A program made the position numbers and the translations under genes. A stretch of DNA of 64,000 bases, taken from assembly GCF_014200015.1 (NCBI RefSeq), contig NZ_JACHOT010000003.1, positions 1 to 64,000 of the forward strand, given 5' to 3'. The notes below the pieces were generated by a model. The model was not told where the DNA came from. It saw only the letters and a program-made list of their open reading frames with translations, and made no database searches. Of this stretch, positions 31,846-40,502 are shown piece by piece. The stretch is from Aminobacter niigataensis (GTDB taxonomy: Bacteria; Pseudomonadota; Alphaproteobacteria; Rhizobiales; Rhizobiaceae). Each line of letters opens with the position of its first letter. Positions within the stretch are counted from its first letter, which is position 1.

Positions 31846-33947
31846 GCCGGGGCAGCGGCCTGGCGCGACCTCCACCAGTGCCAGCCGCCCCAGATCAACG
31901 CCAGTGCGAAGCCGGCCTCGTCGGTCAGCGGCAGGGCCAGCACCAGCAGAACGCCTGCGGTGAAGGCCAGCAGCCGTTCCCAAACGGCGATGCGCGCGAA
32001 CAGGAAGCCGACCACCGCGGCCCCCCAGAGCGCAATGCCGAGGCAGGCCTTGACGAAGATGTAGGCGACCTCGACGGGATAGCCGAAGCTGGCGGCGATC
32101 GGTCCCGGATCCTGTAGCATCAGGGCCGGCGTGTAGACGGCCATGAAGGGCACGACAAAGCCGGCAACCGCCAGCTTGGAGGCCTGGACGGCAATCTTCA
32201 TGCCCGAGGTCTTGGCCATCGGTGCGGCGGCGAAGGCGGCGAGCGCCACGGGTGGCGTGAGATCGGCCATGATGCCGAAATAGAAGACGAACATGTGGCT
32301 GACCAGCAAGGGCACGCCGAGTTCGAGCAGTGCTGGGCCGGCAAGCGACGAGGTGATGATGTAGTTGGGGATCGTCGGAATGCCCATGCCGAGCACCAGG
32401 CAGGTCAGCATGGTCAGCACCAGCGACAGAAACAGGTTGTTCTCGCCGATGGCGATGATGGCGCCGATGAAGGTGGAGGCGATGCCGGTCAGCGTCAGCG
32501 TGCCGATGACGATGCCGACGATGGCACAGGCGATGCCGACGGGCAGCGCGTTCTTGGCGCCTTCGGCGAGCGAGTCGACGCAGATCAGCAGCGTCTCGCG
32601 CCCGCCCTTGAACACAGCGCAGGCCAGCACCAGCGCGCCGATCACCAGCACGAGCAGGTTGACGCCGAATTTCATGAAGGCGGCGGCGGCCAACCCGAGC
32701 GCCACCCAGAACACCACGCGAAAGGCAAAGGGACCGATCAGCGCCGCGAGCGGCGTGCCGAGGATCAGCACGATGGTCAGTGCCAGCCCCATGGTGCCGG
32801 CGAAGATCGGCGTGTAGCCGGCAAACAGCAGGTAGACGAGCGCCGCCAGCGGCAGCACCAGCGGCCAGTGCTTCTTCACCGCGTCCCATGGGTCGGGCAG
32901 TGTCGTCTTGTCCATGCCCTTGAGCCCGAACTTGCCGGATTCGAGATGCACCATCCAGAAGCAGGCGCCAAAGTAGAGCAGAGCCGGGATCAGCGCCGCC
33001 TTGACCACTTCGGCGTAGGGGATATTGAGCGTTTCGGCCATGATGAAGGCGACCGCGCCCATCACCGGCGGCATGATCTGGCCGCCCATCGACGAGGTCG
33101 CCTCGACGCCGCCGGCGAAAGCCGAGCGGAAGCCGAAGCGCTTCATCAGCGGAATGGTGAACTGGCCGCTGGCCACGACATTGGCGACGCCCGAACCGGA
33201 GATGGTGCCCATCAGTGCCGACGACAGCACGCAGACCTGCGCCGGCCCGCCGCGCCAGGCGCCGACGAACCCGAGAGCGAAGTCGTTGAACAGTGCGATC
33301 ATGCCGGCCTTTTCGAGGAAGGCGGCGAAGACCACGAAGATGAAGATATAGGCGGCCGAGACATAGACCGGCGTGCCGTAGATGCCCTCGGTGCCGAAGC
33401 CGAAATGCTCGATGATCTGGGCCACGTCATAGCCGCGATGGATGAAGGGCGGCGGCAGGTACTGGCCGAAGAAGCAATAGGCGAGGAACAGGCCGGCGAT
33501 GATTGCCAGCGGCAACCCCATCAGCCGTCGCGCCGCCTCGAACACCAGCACGATCAGCAGCGCCCCCATGGCAAGGTCGAGCGTGGTGTGGAAGCCAGCA
33601 CGGCGGATCAGGTCGAAATAGAACACCCAGTTGTAGATGCCGGTCAGGAAACCCAGCACCCCCAACGTCCAGAACCAGGCTTTGCCAACGGTGCCCTTGG
33701 CGCGCAGATTTGCCAGAAGCGCAAAACCGAGCAGCAGCAGGAAACCGACATGCATGGCGCGCACCACCTGGCTCGGCAGGTTGCCATAGGCGGCGGTCCA
33801 CAGCTGGAAGCCGGAGAAGGCAACCGCAATGCCGAAAGCGAAGCGCCCGGCCAACCCCTCGCCGAAACCCGGCGGCAGGCCTTCGATCGCTTCTTCGACT
33901 TCAGGCGAAAGGACGGTCGGCGCGGGCTGGGACTCGATACCGGTCAT
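31842..33947 (-). CDS. TRAP transporter fused permease (4TM/12TM, TAXI type)
   Basis: A 701-residue inner-membrane protein in which the small DctQ-like and large DctM-like subunits are fused, as usual in TAXI-TRAP systems. After ~40 cytosolic residues there are many hydrophobic segments. The DctM signature region contains SGSGVANVVASGQFTIPLMKRFG and EATSSMGGQIMPPVMGA, and a repeat-half equivalent LVLGMGIPTIPNYIITSSLAGPALLELG. The C-terminal end is of DUF3394 type. It imports organic acids (or other anions) together with Na+ or H+. Receptor gene upstream, DUF1850 gene overlapping downstream. Confidence 0.92.
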   Translation of the reverse strand: MTGIESQPAPTVLSPEVEEAIEGLPPGFGEGLAGRFAFGIAVAFSGFQLWTAAYGNLPSQVVRAMHVGFLLLLGFALLANLRAKGTVGKAWFWTLGVLGFLTGIYNWVFYFDLIRRAGFHTTLDLAMGALLIVLVFEAARRLMGLPLAIIAGLFLAYCFFGQYLPPPFIHRGYDVAQIIEHFGFGTEGIYGTPVYVSAAYIFIFVVFAAFLEKAGMIALFNDFALGFVGAWRGGPAQVCVLSSALMGTISGSGVANVVASGQFTIPLMKRFGFRSAFAGGVEATSSMGGQIMPPVMGAVAFIMAETLNIPYAEVVKAALIPALLYFGACFWMVHLESGKFGLKGMDKTTLPDPWDAVKKHWPLVLPLAALVYLLFAGYTPIFAGTMGLALTIVLILGTPLAALIGPFAFRVVFWVALGLAAAAFMKFGVNLLVLVIGALVLACAVFKGGRETLLICVDSLAEGAKNALPVGIACAIVGIVIGTLTLTGIASTFIGAIIAIGENNLFLSLVLTMLTCLVLGMGIPTIPNYIITSSLAGPALLELGVPLLVSHMFVFYFGIMADLTPPVALAAFAAAPMAKTSGMKIAVQASKLAVAGFVVPFMAVYTPALMLQDPGPIAASFGYPVEVAYIFVKACLGIALWGAAVVGFLFARIAVWERLLAFTAGVLLVLALPLTDEAGFALALIWGGWHWWRSRQAAAPA

Positions 33948-34035
33948 GGAAAGCGTTTCTCACTTCCAGTTGGCAGGGCAATTGCCTCCGCCTGCCGTCG
34001 GGCGGGCGGAGGCGAGAATACGCTGAGACCGGCGA

Positions 34036-34995
34036 TTACTTGATCAGCCCTTTTTCCTTGTAATAGCGCTCGGCGCCGGGATGCAGCGGGATCGGCATGC
34101 CGTCGATCGCCTTGGCAAGGTCGATGCCCTTGGCTGCCGCATGCGCTGCCGACAGCTTGTCGAGGTTTTCGAACAGCAGCTTGGTCATCTGGTAGGCCAC
34201 CTCCTCGGAGACGCCGTCATGGCTGACGAGGAAGTTGCCGACGGCTGCGGTCTGCACGTCGGCCGTCTGGCCGTCATAGGTGCCGGCCGGAATGGTCACC
34301 GCCATGTAGGGCGCACCGACCTTCTCGACATCGGCTGCGGGCACGGCGACGACGGTGATCGGCAGCGAGGTCGCCAGGTCGCGGATCGAGGCGACGCCGA
34401 GCCCGGCCGACTGCAGCGTGGCGTCGAGCTGGCGGTTCTTGATCAGTTCGACGGATTCGGCGAAGGGCAGGTACTCGACCTTGCCGAGATCCTCGTACTT
34501 CATGCCGGCAGCCGTGAGGATGGCGCGGGCGTTGAGCTCGGTGCCCGATGCCGGCGCGCCGACCGACAGGCTCTTGCCCTTGAGGTCGGCGAGCGACTTC
34601 ACCCCCGATTCCTGGCTTGCGACGATCTGGATGAAGTTGGGGTAGATCGCGGCGATGCCGCGCAGCTTGTCGAGCTTGCCGGGATAACCGGCCTCGGTGT
34701 TGCCCTCCCAGGCCAGCGCCACCGAGTCGCCGAGGGCGAAGCCGATCTCGCCCTTGCCCTGCTGGAGCAGGTTGAGGTTTTCGACCGAGGCCTTTGTCGC
34801 CTGCACCTGGGTGCGCGGGCCCTCGATGCTCTTACCGTAGATCTCCGACAGCGCCACGCCGAGCGGATAATAAACGCCGGAGGTGCCGCCAGTCAGCACG
34901 TTGATGAACTGCTGGGCGTTGGCCGGCATGGCAGCAAACGCCATCGACATTGCTACCGCGCCAGCGGCGAGAAACCTGGTCTTTACATTCAGCAT
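34036..34995 (-). CDS. TAXI-family TRAP transporter solute-binding protein
   Basis: A 319-residue periplasmic receptor. It has a Sec signal (MLNVKTRFLAAGAVAMSMAFAAMPANA, cleavage near residue 27) and the TAXI hallmark FINVLTGGTSGVYYPLGVALSEIYGK right after it. Later blocks, VGAPASGTELNARAIL and the C-terminal GIDLAKAIDGMPIPLHPGAERYYKEKGL, are also family-typical. It captures a substrate, often glutamate or another acid, for the fused permease. GGGAGG precedes the ATG at 34995. It is the first gene of the three-gene operon. Confidence 0.92.
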   Translation of the reverse strand: MLNVKTRFLAAGAVAMSMAFAAMPANAQQFINVLTGGTSGVYYPLGVALSEIYGKSIEGPRTQVQATKASVENLNLLQQGKGEIGFALGDSVALAWEGNTEAGYPGKLDKLRGIAAIYPNFIQIVASQESGVKSLADLKGKSLSVGAPASGTELNARAILTAAGMKYEDLGKVEYLPFAESVELIKNRQLDATLQSAGLGVASIRDLATSLPITVVAVPAADVEKVGAPYMAVTIPAGTYDGQTADVQTAAVGNFLVSHDGVSEEVAYQMTKLLFENLDKLSAAHAAAKGIDLAKAIDGMPIPLHPGAERYYKEKGLIK

Positions 34996-35116
34996 CTTGG
35001 TGTCCTCCCTGTGAATCTGAAGCCTTGCGTCGGCTCCCCCCGCGCAAGTTGCGATCATGTTAGACAGCGGGCGCCAAATGCCAACCCGCAAATGTGCGGC
35101 CTCAGACGAATGGCTG

Positions 35117-35161
35117 AGAAAAGCATGTGCCGCACCCTCGGCCCGGAGGGTGCGGCACATG
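35117..35161 (-). terminator. Strong rho-independent terminator of the ABC efflux operon
   Basis: CATGTGCCGCACCCTC (35124-35139) and GAGGGTGCGGCACATG (35146-35161) form a perfect 16-bp stem with a 6-base loop; the minus strand continues CTTTTCT. It lies 12 bases after the permease stop. Confidence 0.88.
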
Positions 35162-35172
35162 GCCAGTGGAAC

Positions 35173-36321
35173 TCAATCCAGCGTGCGGCGGAAGCGGAAC
35201 AGCGCGAGGCCGGCGAAGACCGCGACGAACAAGGCGAGTATGCCGACCTCGGCGGCGATGGCCGGGAACTCAGCGCCCTTGAGCATGACGGCGCGGATGA
35301 TGCGCAGGAAATGCGTCAGCGGCAGGATCTCGCCCAGCGCCTGGGCCCAGCCGGGCATGCCGCGATAGGGGAACATGAAACCCGACAAAAGGATCGACGG
35401 CAGGAAGAAGAAGAAGGTCAGCTGCATCGCCTGCATCTGCGTCCGGGCAATGGTCGAAATGGTGTAGCCGAGCAGAACCAGCGCCAGCACGAAGACCAGG
35501 ATCGCCGACAGCAGCAAGGACAGCGAGCCGATGAAGGGGATGGAAAACAGCAGCTTCGAGGCGATCAGCACCACCGCCACCTGGACGGCGCCGACGACGA
35601 GATAGGGCAGCACCTTGCCGAGCATGATCTCGGCCGGGCTTGCCGGCATGGCAAGCAGGTTCTCCATGGTGCCGCGTTCGGTTTCGCGCGTCAGCGCCAT
35701 CGAGGTCATCATCACCATGGTCATCTGCAGGATGACACCGAGCAGGCCGGGCACGATGTTGTATTGCGAGATGCCTTCGGGGTTGTAGCGGCGGTGGACG
35801 ACGACCTCGAGCTGGCCCTTGGCCGCCTCGGCGGACGCCGCTTCCATGCCCTGGGCGCGCAGCAGGGCCTGGTTGGCCACCGTGCCCAGCGTCGACACCG
35901 CTCCGCTGGACGCCGAGGGATCGGTGGCATCGGCCTCGATCAGGATCTGCGGCGCGTCGCCGCTGGCTACCCGGCGGCCGAAATCGGCGGGGATGGTGAC
36001 GACGAAGGCGACCTCGCCGCTGGCCATCAGCTCCTCGGCCTCGGCTGCGGTTTCGGCGATGTGGTCGAAGCGGTAGTAGTTGGTATTCTGCAGCGCCGAG
36101 ACCATGGCGCGCGTGTACTGGTCGTTGCTGGTGGCAACGAGCGCGGCCGGCAGGCTCTTGGGGTCGCTGTTGATGGCGAAGCCGAACAGCACGAGCTGCA
36201 TCAGCGGCACGCCCAGCATCATGGCGAAGGTGATGCGGTCGCGCCGCATCTGGATGAACTCCTTGGTCAGCAATGCGCCGAGCCGGGCGAAGGAGAAGAT
36301 GCCGTCGGTGAGGCTTGTCAT
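35173..36321 (-). CDS. ABC-2 type efflux permease
   Basis: A 382-residue permease of the ABC-2 (YhhJ/YbhR-like) class. One helix near the N-terminus (LGVPLMQLVLFGFAI) is followed by a ~150-residue periplasmic domain and then a five-helix core with the motifs TRETERGTMENLLAMPASPAEIMLGK and PLTHFLRIIRAVMLKG, typical of such exporters. Together with the ATPase and the HlyD-like lipoprotein it would export a hydrophobic compound from the cell. It is the last gene of the cecR-like operon; its start overlaps the ATPase stop by four bases. A terminator follows. Confidence 0.92.
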   Translation of the reverse strand: MTSLTDGIFSFARLGALLTKEFIQMRRDRITFAMMLGVPLMQLVLFGFAINSDPKSLPAALVATSNDQYTRAMVSALQNTNYYRFDHIAETAAEAEELMASGEVAFVVTIPADFGRRVASGDAPQILIEADATDPSASSGAVSTLGTVANQALLRAQGMEAASAEAAKGQLEVVVHRRYNPEGISQYNIVPGLLGVILQMTMVMMTSMALTRETERGTMENLLAMPASPAEIMLGKVLPYLVVGAVQVAVVLIASKLLFSIPFIGSLSLLLSAILVFVLALVLLGYTISTIARTQMQAMQLTFFFFLPSILLSGFMFPYRGMPGWAQALGEILPLTHFLRIIRAVMLKGAEFPAIAAEVGILALFVAVFAGLALFRFRRTLD

Positions 36322-37235
36322 GACATGTTGTCCCTGGAGCCGGCCATGAACTGGATGAACACGTCTTCCAGGCTGGTCTCGCCCGGTTCGACGGTCACGT
36401 CCTTGCGGCCGCGGATGTCGGCAAGTGCCGCTTCGAGCTTTTGGCGGTCGGAGCCGACGACGTGGAGCGTGGCACCGAACGGCGCGACCTGCTCGACGCC
36501 GGGCCTGCCCTCGAGTGCGGCGGCGATCTGGTCGAGGCGCGGGCCAGAAACGACGAAGGTGGTCAGCCCGGCATTGCGCACGACGTCTTCGACGGTGCCG
36601 GAAGCCAGCATCTTGCCATAGGAGATGTAGCTGATGCGGTGGCAGCGCTCGGCCTCGTCCATGTAGTGGGTCGAAACCAGGACGGTGAGCCCGCCGCGCG
36701 CCAGCCGGTGGATCTCGTCCCAGAACTCGCGCCGCGCCTTGGGATCGACGCCGGCGGTGGGTTCGTCAAGCAGCAGCAGCTTCGGCTTGTGCATGATGCA
36801 GGCGGCGAGGGCCAGGCGCTGCTTCCAGCCACCCGACAGCGTGCCGGCGAGCTGGTTGCGGCGGCTGGTCAAGCCAAGTTCGTCGAGGGTGCGGGCGACG
36901 TGCTCCTCGACCGGCCTGAGCTTGTAGAGCCGGGCGACGAATTCGAGGTTCTCGCCGATGGTCAGGTCCTCGTAGAACGAGAACTTCTGCGTCATGTAGC
37001 CGACTTCGCGCTTGATCTTCAGCCCGTCGGTGCGCAGGTCATAACCAAGCACCTGGCCGTCACCCTCATCGGGCGTGAGCAGGCCGCACATGATGCGGAT
37101 GGTGGTGGTCTTGCCCGAGCCGTTGGGCCCGAGGAAGCCGACGATCTCGCCCTCGGCGACCGTCATGGTGACGTGGTCGACGACGGTCTTGTCGCCGAAG
37201 CGCTTGACGAGGTTGGTGACTTCGATGGCGTTCAT
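36318..37235 (-). CDS. ABC transporter ATP-binding protein (efflux)
   Basis: A 305-residue ATPase: Walker A GPNGSGKTTT (about 36-45), Q-loop YMTQKFSFY, signature LSGGWKQRLALAACIMHKP, Walker B LLLLDEP, and H-loop STHYMDE. Unlike E. coli YbhF it carries a single ATPase domain, so it should form a homodimer. A C-terminal ~75-residue DUF4162-like tail (ALADIRGRKDVTVEPGETSLEDVFIQ) is as in other ABC-2 drug exporters. Start ATG at 37235; the extension of 30 residues runs into a repeat. It is preceded by a repeat block (37256-37356). Confidence 0.95.
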   Translation of the reverse strand: MNAIEVTNLVKRFGDKTVVDHVTMTVAEGEIVGFLGPNGSGKTTTIRIMCGLLTPDEGDGQVLGYDLRTDGLKIKREVGYMTQKFSFYEDLTIGENLEFVARLYKLRPVEEHVARTLDELGLTSRRNQLAGTLSGGWKQRLALAACIMHKPKLLLLDEPTAGVDPKARREFWDEIHRLARGGLTVLVSTHYMDEAERCHRISYISYGKMLASGTVEDVVRNAGLTTFVVSGPRLDQIAAALEGRPGVEQVAPFGATLHVVGSDRQKLEAALADIRGRKDVTVEPGETSLEDVFIQFMAGSRDNMS

Positions 37236-37255
37236 TGGGTGCTGCCTCCGGCAGC

Positions 37256-37356
37256 GGAGCGAGTAGGGAATAGCGAGTAGGGAGTAGGGAGTAGGGACGA
37301 GCGCGGCTGTCATGGCGTGCTGCACTATTCGCTACCCCCTATTCGCTATTCGCTCT
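37256..37356. repeat. Short-period GAGTAGGGA / CTATTCGC repeat block
   Basis: Tandem copies of GAGTAGGGA (and GAATAGC) at 37259-37297 face ATTCGCTA/CTATTCGC copies at 37325-37352. The two halves are approximately inverted, with about 28 unique bases between. It overlaps the 3' end of the HlyD-like gene at 37346. Confidence 0.65.
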
Positions 37357-38296
37357 CTTCCAGTGCCACATCGACGATCTGCCCCGGCTGCAGGGCGGAG
37401 CCCGTGTCTTCCGGGCGGGCCTCGACGAGATAGACGAGCTTCTGCCGGTTCTCGAGCGAGTAGATCACCGGCGGGGTGAATTCGGGGTCGGGCGAGACAT
37501 AGCTGACCTTGGCCGTCAGCCCCTCGGGGCAGCCGTCGCAACGTACGGCCAGCCGGGTGCCGACATGAACCGAAGAGAAGGCGGTCTCGGGGATGAACAG
37601 CGTCAGCTTGACCGCACCGTCCGGCAGCACCGAAACCACCGGAGACGACGGTCCGGCAGTATCGCCGGCATTGCGGATGACGTCGTCGACGCGCCCGTCG
37701 GTGGGTGCGGCAAGCGCGCGCTTGGAAAGCCGCCAGCGAGCCTGGCCGAGGGCCGACTCCGCCTGCTCGACCTCCTTCTCGGCAGCCTTGATGGCTTCCG
37801 CGCGCGCGGGCAGGCCGGCGACGCTCAGGTTGGCTTCGGCGAGTCCGATGGCCGCTTCCGCGACCTCGACCCGCGTTCTCGCCTCGTCCATCTGGGCCTG
37901 GGTGGCGATGCCGCGCTTCAGCAGATCCTGCGTCCGTGCCTGAACGCGGTTCGCTTCCTCGGCCTGGGACTTGGCCGAGCGGACAGTCGCCTCGAGGGCC
38001 GCGATCTCTTCGGGACGCTTGCCGACCTTGAGATCGGCGAGTTCCGCCCTTGCCTGGGCAAGGGCTGCCTCGGCCTGGGTCACGGCGATCCTGGCGTCGC
38101 CGCTTTCGAGCGAGACGATCGGCCTGCCGGCCTGAACGCGATCGCCGCGACGGACGGAAACCGTCTCCACCTGCGCCACCTCGATGGGGGCGAGCAAGAC
38201 GTAGTCGCCCTCGACGTAGCCGACGGCGAGCGGCGCGGGGGCAGCGCAGGCTGTGAACAGGGATGCGGCGAAGGGAATGGAACAGAGGATACTCAT
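37346..38296 (-). CDS. HlyD/membrane-fusion lipoprotein of ABC efflux system
   Basis: A 316-residue periplasmic adaptor. The N-terminus MSILCSIPFAASLFTACAAP has a lipobox-like LFTAC (Cys17), so it is probably lipid-anchored in the inner membrane, like YbhG-type or AcrA-type adaptors. The lipoyl half-motifs surround a long helical hairpin rich in Ala, Glu and Gln (about 65-190), followed by beta-barrel segments. It links the ABC pump to an outer-membrane channel. Its start overlaps the TetR stop (ATGA). Gene order TetR-HlyD-ATPase-permease is that of the E. coli cecR-ybhGFSR operon. Confidence 0.92.
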   Translation of the reverse strand: MSILCSIPFAASLFTACAAPAPLAVGYVEGDYVLLAPIEVAQVETVSVRRGDRVQAGRPIVSLESGDARIAVTQAEAALAQARAELADLKVGKRPEEIAALEATVRSAKSQAEEANRVQARTQDLLKRGIATQAQMDEARTRVEVAEAAIGLAEANLSVAGLPARAEAIKAAEKEVEQAESALGQARWRLSKRALAAPTDGRVDDVIRNAGDTAGPSSPVVSVLPDGAVKLTLFIPETAFSSVHVGTRLAVRCDGCPEGLTAKVSYVSPDPEFTPPVIYSLENRQKLVYLVEARPEDTGSALQPGQIVDVALEESE

Positions 38297-38970
38297 GGCT
38301 TTCCTGCCTTTCGCGCGGCGATGATGGCCGCGACGTTTTCCTTGGCGATGCCGATGACCTTGGCGGCTTCGGCGGGACCGATGTCGGCCCAATCCATGCG
38401 CCGCATGACGGCGGCGCGGGCGATGCGGAAATAGACGACCTGGCCGATCATCATGAACACGCTGATGCGGGTCTTCTCGCTTTCGGCTTGCTCGCCGGTG
38501 GCCGTCGCCCAGAGCTGGCACAGCCTGCGGTGAACCGGCTCGAAGACGCCGCTGTAGATGCGATCGAGCGCGTCGGTCGGCGTCGACAGTTCGCGCAGCA
38601 CGAACTGGACGATCTCGCCAGCCTCGGGACGCGCGACGATGAAGCCGACCATGCGCTCGACCGTGGCGTCGAGCTGCGCTTCGGCCTGCTCGGCGTTATC
38701 CGGCAGGGCCGGAGCGGAACTGCCGAAGGCCTGGGCGGCAATGGTCTGAATCGTCTCGACGATGTAATCGGCGGCGGCCAGCCGGAGCCCTTCCTTGCCG
38801 CCGAAATGATAGGCGATGGAGCCGATATTGGCATTGGCGGCGGCCGCGATCTCGCGGGTCGAGGTGCCGTCGAAGCCCTGCCGGCCGAAAAGCTGAAGCG
38901 CTGCCTTGACCAGCGCCATGCGGGTGGCGTCGGCTGCGGTGGTCGTTTGCGGGGTCTGTGTCTTGCTCAT
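38293..38970 (-). CDS. CecR-like TetR-family regulator
   Basis: A 225-residue regulator with an N-terminal TetR HTH (RMALVKAALQLFGRQGFDGTSTREIAAAANANIGSIAYHFGGKEGL, about 17-61) and a C-terminal domain of the CecR/YbiH type (DUF1956), with FMMIGQVVYFRIAR typical of the family. CecR regulates drug-sensitivity genes in E. coli. It is the first gene of the efflux operon and likely autoregulates through the perfect palindrome in its own promoter. Overlaps the HlyD gene by four bases. Confidence 0.9.
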   Translation of the reverse strand: MSKTQTPQTTTAADATRMALVKAALQLFGRQGFDGTSTREIAAAANANIGSIAYHFGGKEGLRLAAADYIVETIQTIAAQAFGSSAPALPDNAEQAEAQLDATVERMVGFIVARPEAGEIVQFVLRELSTPTDALDRIYSGVFEPVHRRLCQLWATATGEQAESEKTRISVFMMIGQVVYFRIARAAVMRRMDWADIGPAEAAKVIGIAKENVAAIIAARKAGKP

Positions 38971-38976
38971 ACTCGT

Positions 38977-39005
38977 TATTTAATCAATCGATTGATTAAA
39001 GTCAA
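38977..39005 (-). promoter_or_regulatory. Promoter with embedded 22-bp palindromic operator for the CecR-like operon
   Basis: On the minus strand, TTGACT (-35, 39005-39000) and TAAATA (-10, 38982-38977) are 17 bases apart. The 22-bp palindrome at 38979-39000 has the half-site TTTAATCAATC and fills the spacer, overlapping both ends. A repressor bound there would block RNA polymerase. Confidence 0.85.
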
Positions 39006-39048
39006 GTGAATTGTTGCGCTGCAGGACGGGGCGCGCTTTACTGCCGCC

Positions 39049-39522
39049 ATGGCAAAGGAAATCGAACGCAAATTCCTGGTGAAGGGACCGGAATGGCGGA
39101 GCCTTGTCGAAGACAGGATTCGCATCCGGCAGTTCTATCTCGCCTCGAATACGGGCCGCTCGGTCCGGCTTCGGATTTCCGACGGCAAGCGCGCGACGCT
39201 GACGTTGAAATTCGGCTCCCGGGGCCGCGAACGCGACGAGTTCGAATATCAGGTGCCGTTGGCCGAAGCCGAGGAGATGGCCGGTTTCGCCGTCGGCCGT
39301 GTCATCGAGAAGACACGTCACCATGTTAGCCATCGCGGGCGACTCTACGAGATCGATGTATTCGGCGGGGAGCTGAGCGGCCTGGTGATTGCGGAACTGG
39401 AAACGCCGGACGACGTGCCGGCATCGGACCTGCCGGCGTGGATCGGCCAGGAAGTCACCGACGACGCGCGCTATTACAACGCGTCGCTGGCCCTCAGCGA
39501 CGTGCCGGAAGCCGTCGCATGA
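39049..39522 (+). CDS. CYTH-domain triphosphatase-like protein
   Basis: A 157-residue CYTH protein. The EIERKFLV signature is at residues 4-11, followed by the beta-barrel motifs with paired basic and acidic residues (SVRLRISDGKRATLTLKFG; RDEFEYQVPLAEAEEM; KTRHHVSHRGRLYEIDVFGGELSGLVIAELE). CYTH proteins bind triphosphates with divalent metals; activities include inorganic triphosphatase and thiamine triphosphatase. The gene overlaps the CHAD gene by four bases, which points to polyphosphate-related function. Confidence 0.92.
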   Translation: MAKEIERKFLVKGPEWRSLVEDRIRIRQFYLASNTGRSVRLRISDGKRATLTLKFGSRGRERDEFEYQVPLAEAEEMAGFAVGRVIEKTRHHVSHRGRLYEIDVFGGELSGLVIAELETPDDVPASDLPAWIGQEVTDDARYYNASLALSDVPEAVA

Positions 39523-40451
39523 GCTTTCGCATCGATCCCCGGCTGGCGCTTACCGCAGAGGTTCGCCGCATTGCCGCCGGGGAGATCGACAAGATCGTCG
39601 CGCATCTCAACGTTGCCCGTGACAATCCGGAAAAATCGCTGCACAGCGCCCGCAAGCGCATCAAGGCGCTGCGCGCGCTGCTGCGCCTGGTTCACCCGGG
39701 CGACGAAGCGTTCTGCCGCGCCGAAAACAACCGCTACCGCGACATCTCGCTGTCGATCGCCGGCCCGCGCCAGGCGACGGCGCTGATCGAGACGATCGAC
39801 CGGCTGATCGCCGATTTTCCCGAGGACGCCGATGGCGCCGGCCTTGCCGGCATTCGCGCCATGCTGGCGCGCCACCGCACCGAAGCTGCCTACGGCCAGG
39901 CAGGGCTCGGCGCAGTGCTCGACAACGCCGTCGCGGAATGCCAGGCCGGCATGGTCGCACTTGAAATGCTCGTTCTCCCCGACCATCCGGAAAATGCGGC
40001 CGATGTGCTTGCCGACGGGGCGCTGGCAACTTTGCGGTATGCGCGCAAGGCGCTGCAGCAATCGCGCGAACGCGGCGAGCCCAACGATTTCCACGACCTG
40101 CGCAAGGCAGTGAAGACGCATGCCGCGCATCTGGCGCTGCTGCGCAAGCTCTGGCCCGCACCCGTCAAGCCGCGCCGCGAACGCGCCGAAGAACTGGGCG
40201 AAAGCCTGGGCGAGTTGCACGACGTGTTCGTCATGCGCGCGCTAATCGAGGCACGCGAAGCGCCCTTCGACGGCCCCGAGCCGAAACAGTTGGTGCGGCT
40301 GCTCAGGCGCGCGGAAAAAGCACTGCGCAAGCTCTGTCTTGCCGATGCCGCCAAGCTGTTCGAGGAAAAGCCCAGGCGTGCGGCGCGCAAGCTCGCCAAG
40401 AAGGCCCGCCAGGACCTGAACGACAGCATGGCGGAGAACGAAGCGGACTGA
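39519..40451 (+). CDS. CHAD-domain protein (polyphosphate-binding)
   Basis: A 310-residue helical CHAD protein. Conserved basic helices are typical: LHSARKRIKALRALLRLVHPGDEAF (about 42-66) and DFHDLRKAVKTHAAHLALLRKLWP (about 190-213); Lys/Arg/His-rich faces bind polyphosphate in characterised members. No CYTH domain is fused, since it is encoded separately upstream (ATGA overlap at 39519). The coupled pair equals the common fused CYTH-CHAD protein. Likely targets are polyphosphate granules in the cytoplasm. Confidence 0.9.
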   Translation: MSFRIDPRLALTAEVRRIAAGEIDKIVAHLNVARDNPEKSLHSARKRIKALRALLRLVHPGDEAFCRAENNRYRDISLSIAGPRQATALIETIDRLIADFPEDADGAGLAGIRAMLARHRTEAAYGQAGLGAVLDNAVAECQAGMVALEMLVLPDHPENAADVLADGALATLRYARKALQQSRERGEPNDFHDLRKAVKTHAAHLALLRKLWPAPVKPRRERAEELGESLGELHDVFVMRALIEAREAPFDGPEPKQLVRLLRRAEKALRKLCLADAAKLFEEKPRRAARKLAKKARQDLNDSMAENEAD

Positions 40452-40502
40452 TGCGGCTGCGGCTGGCCTCCCCGGGCCGGCTCATGTTACGTCCTGTGCG
40501 TC

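Noticed and set aside
32295-34043. 582-codon plus-strand frame with Gln/His/Asp-rich product
   Set aside because: Antisense to the TRAP permease, which has clear membrane segments and family signatures.
34081-36621. 846-codon plus-strand frame
   Set aside because: Antisense to the TAXI receptor and the ABC permease; composition is unlike a protein and no motif is present.
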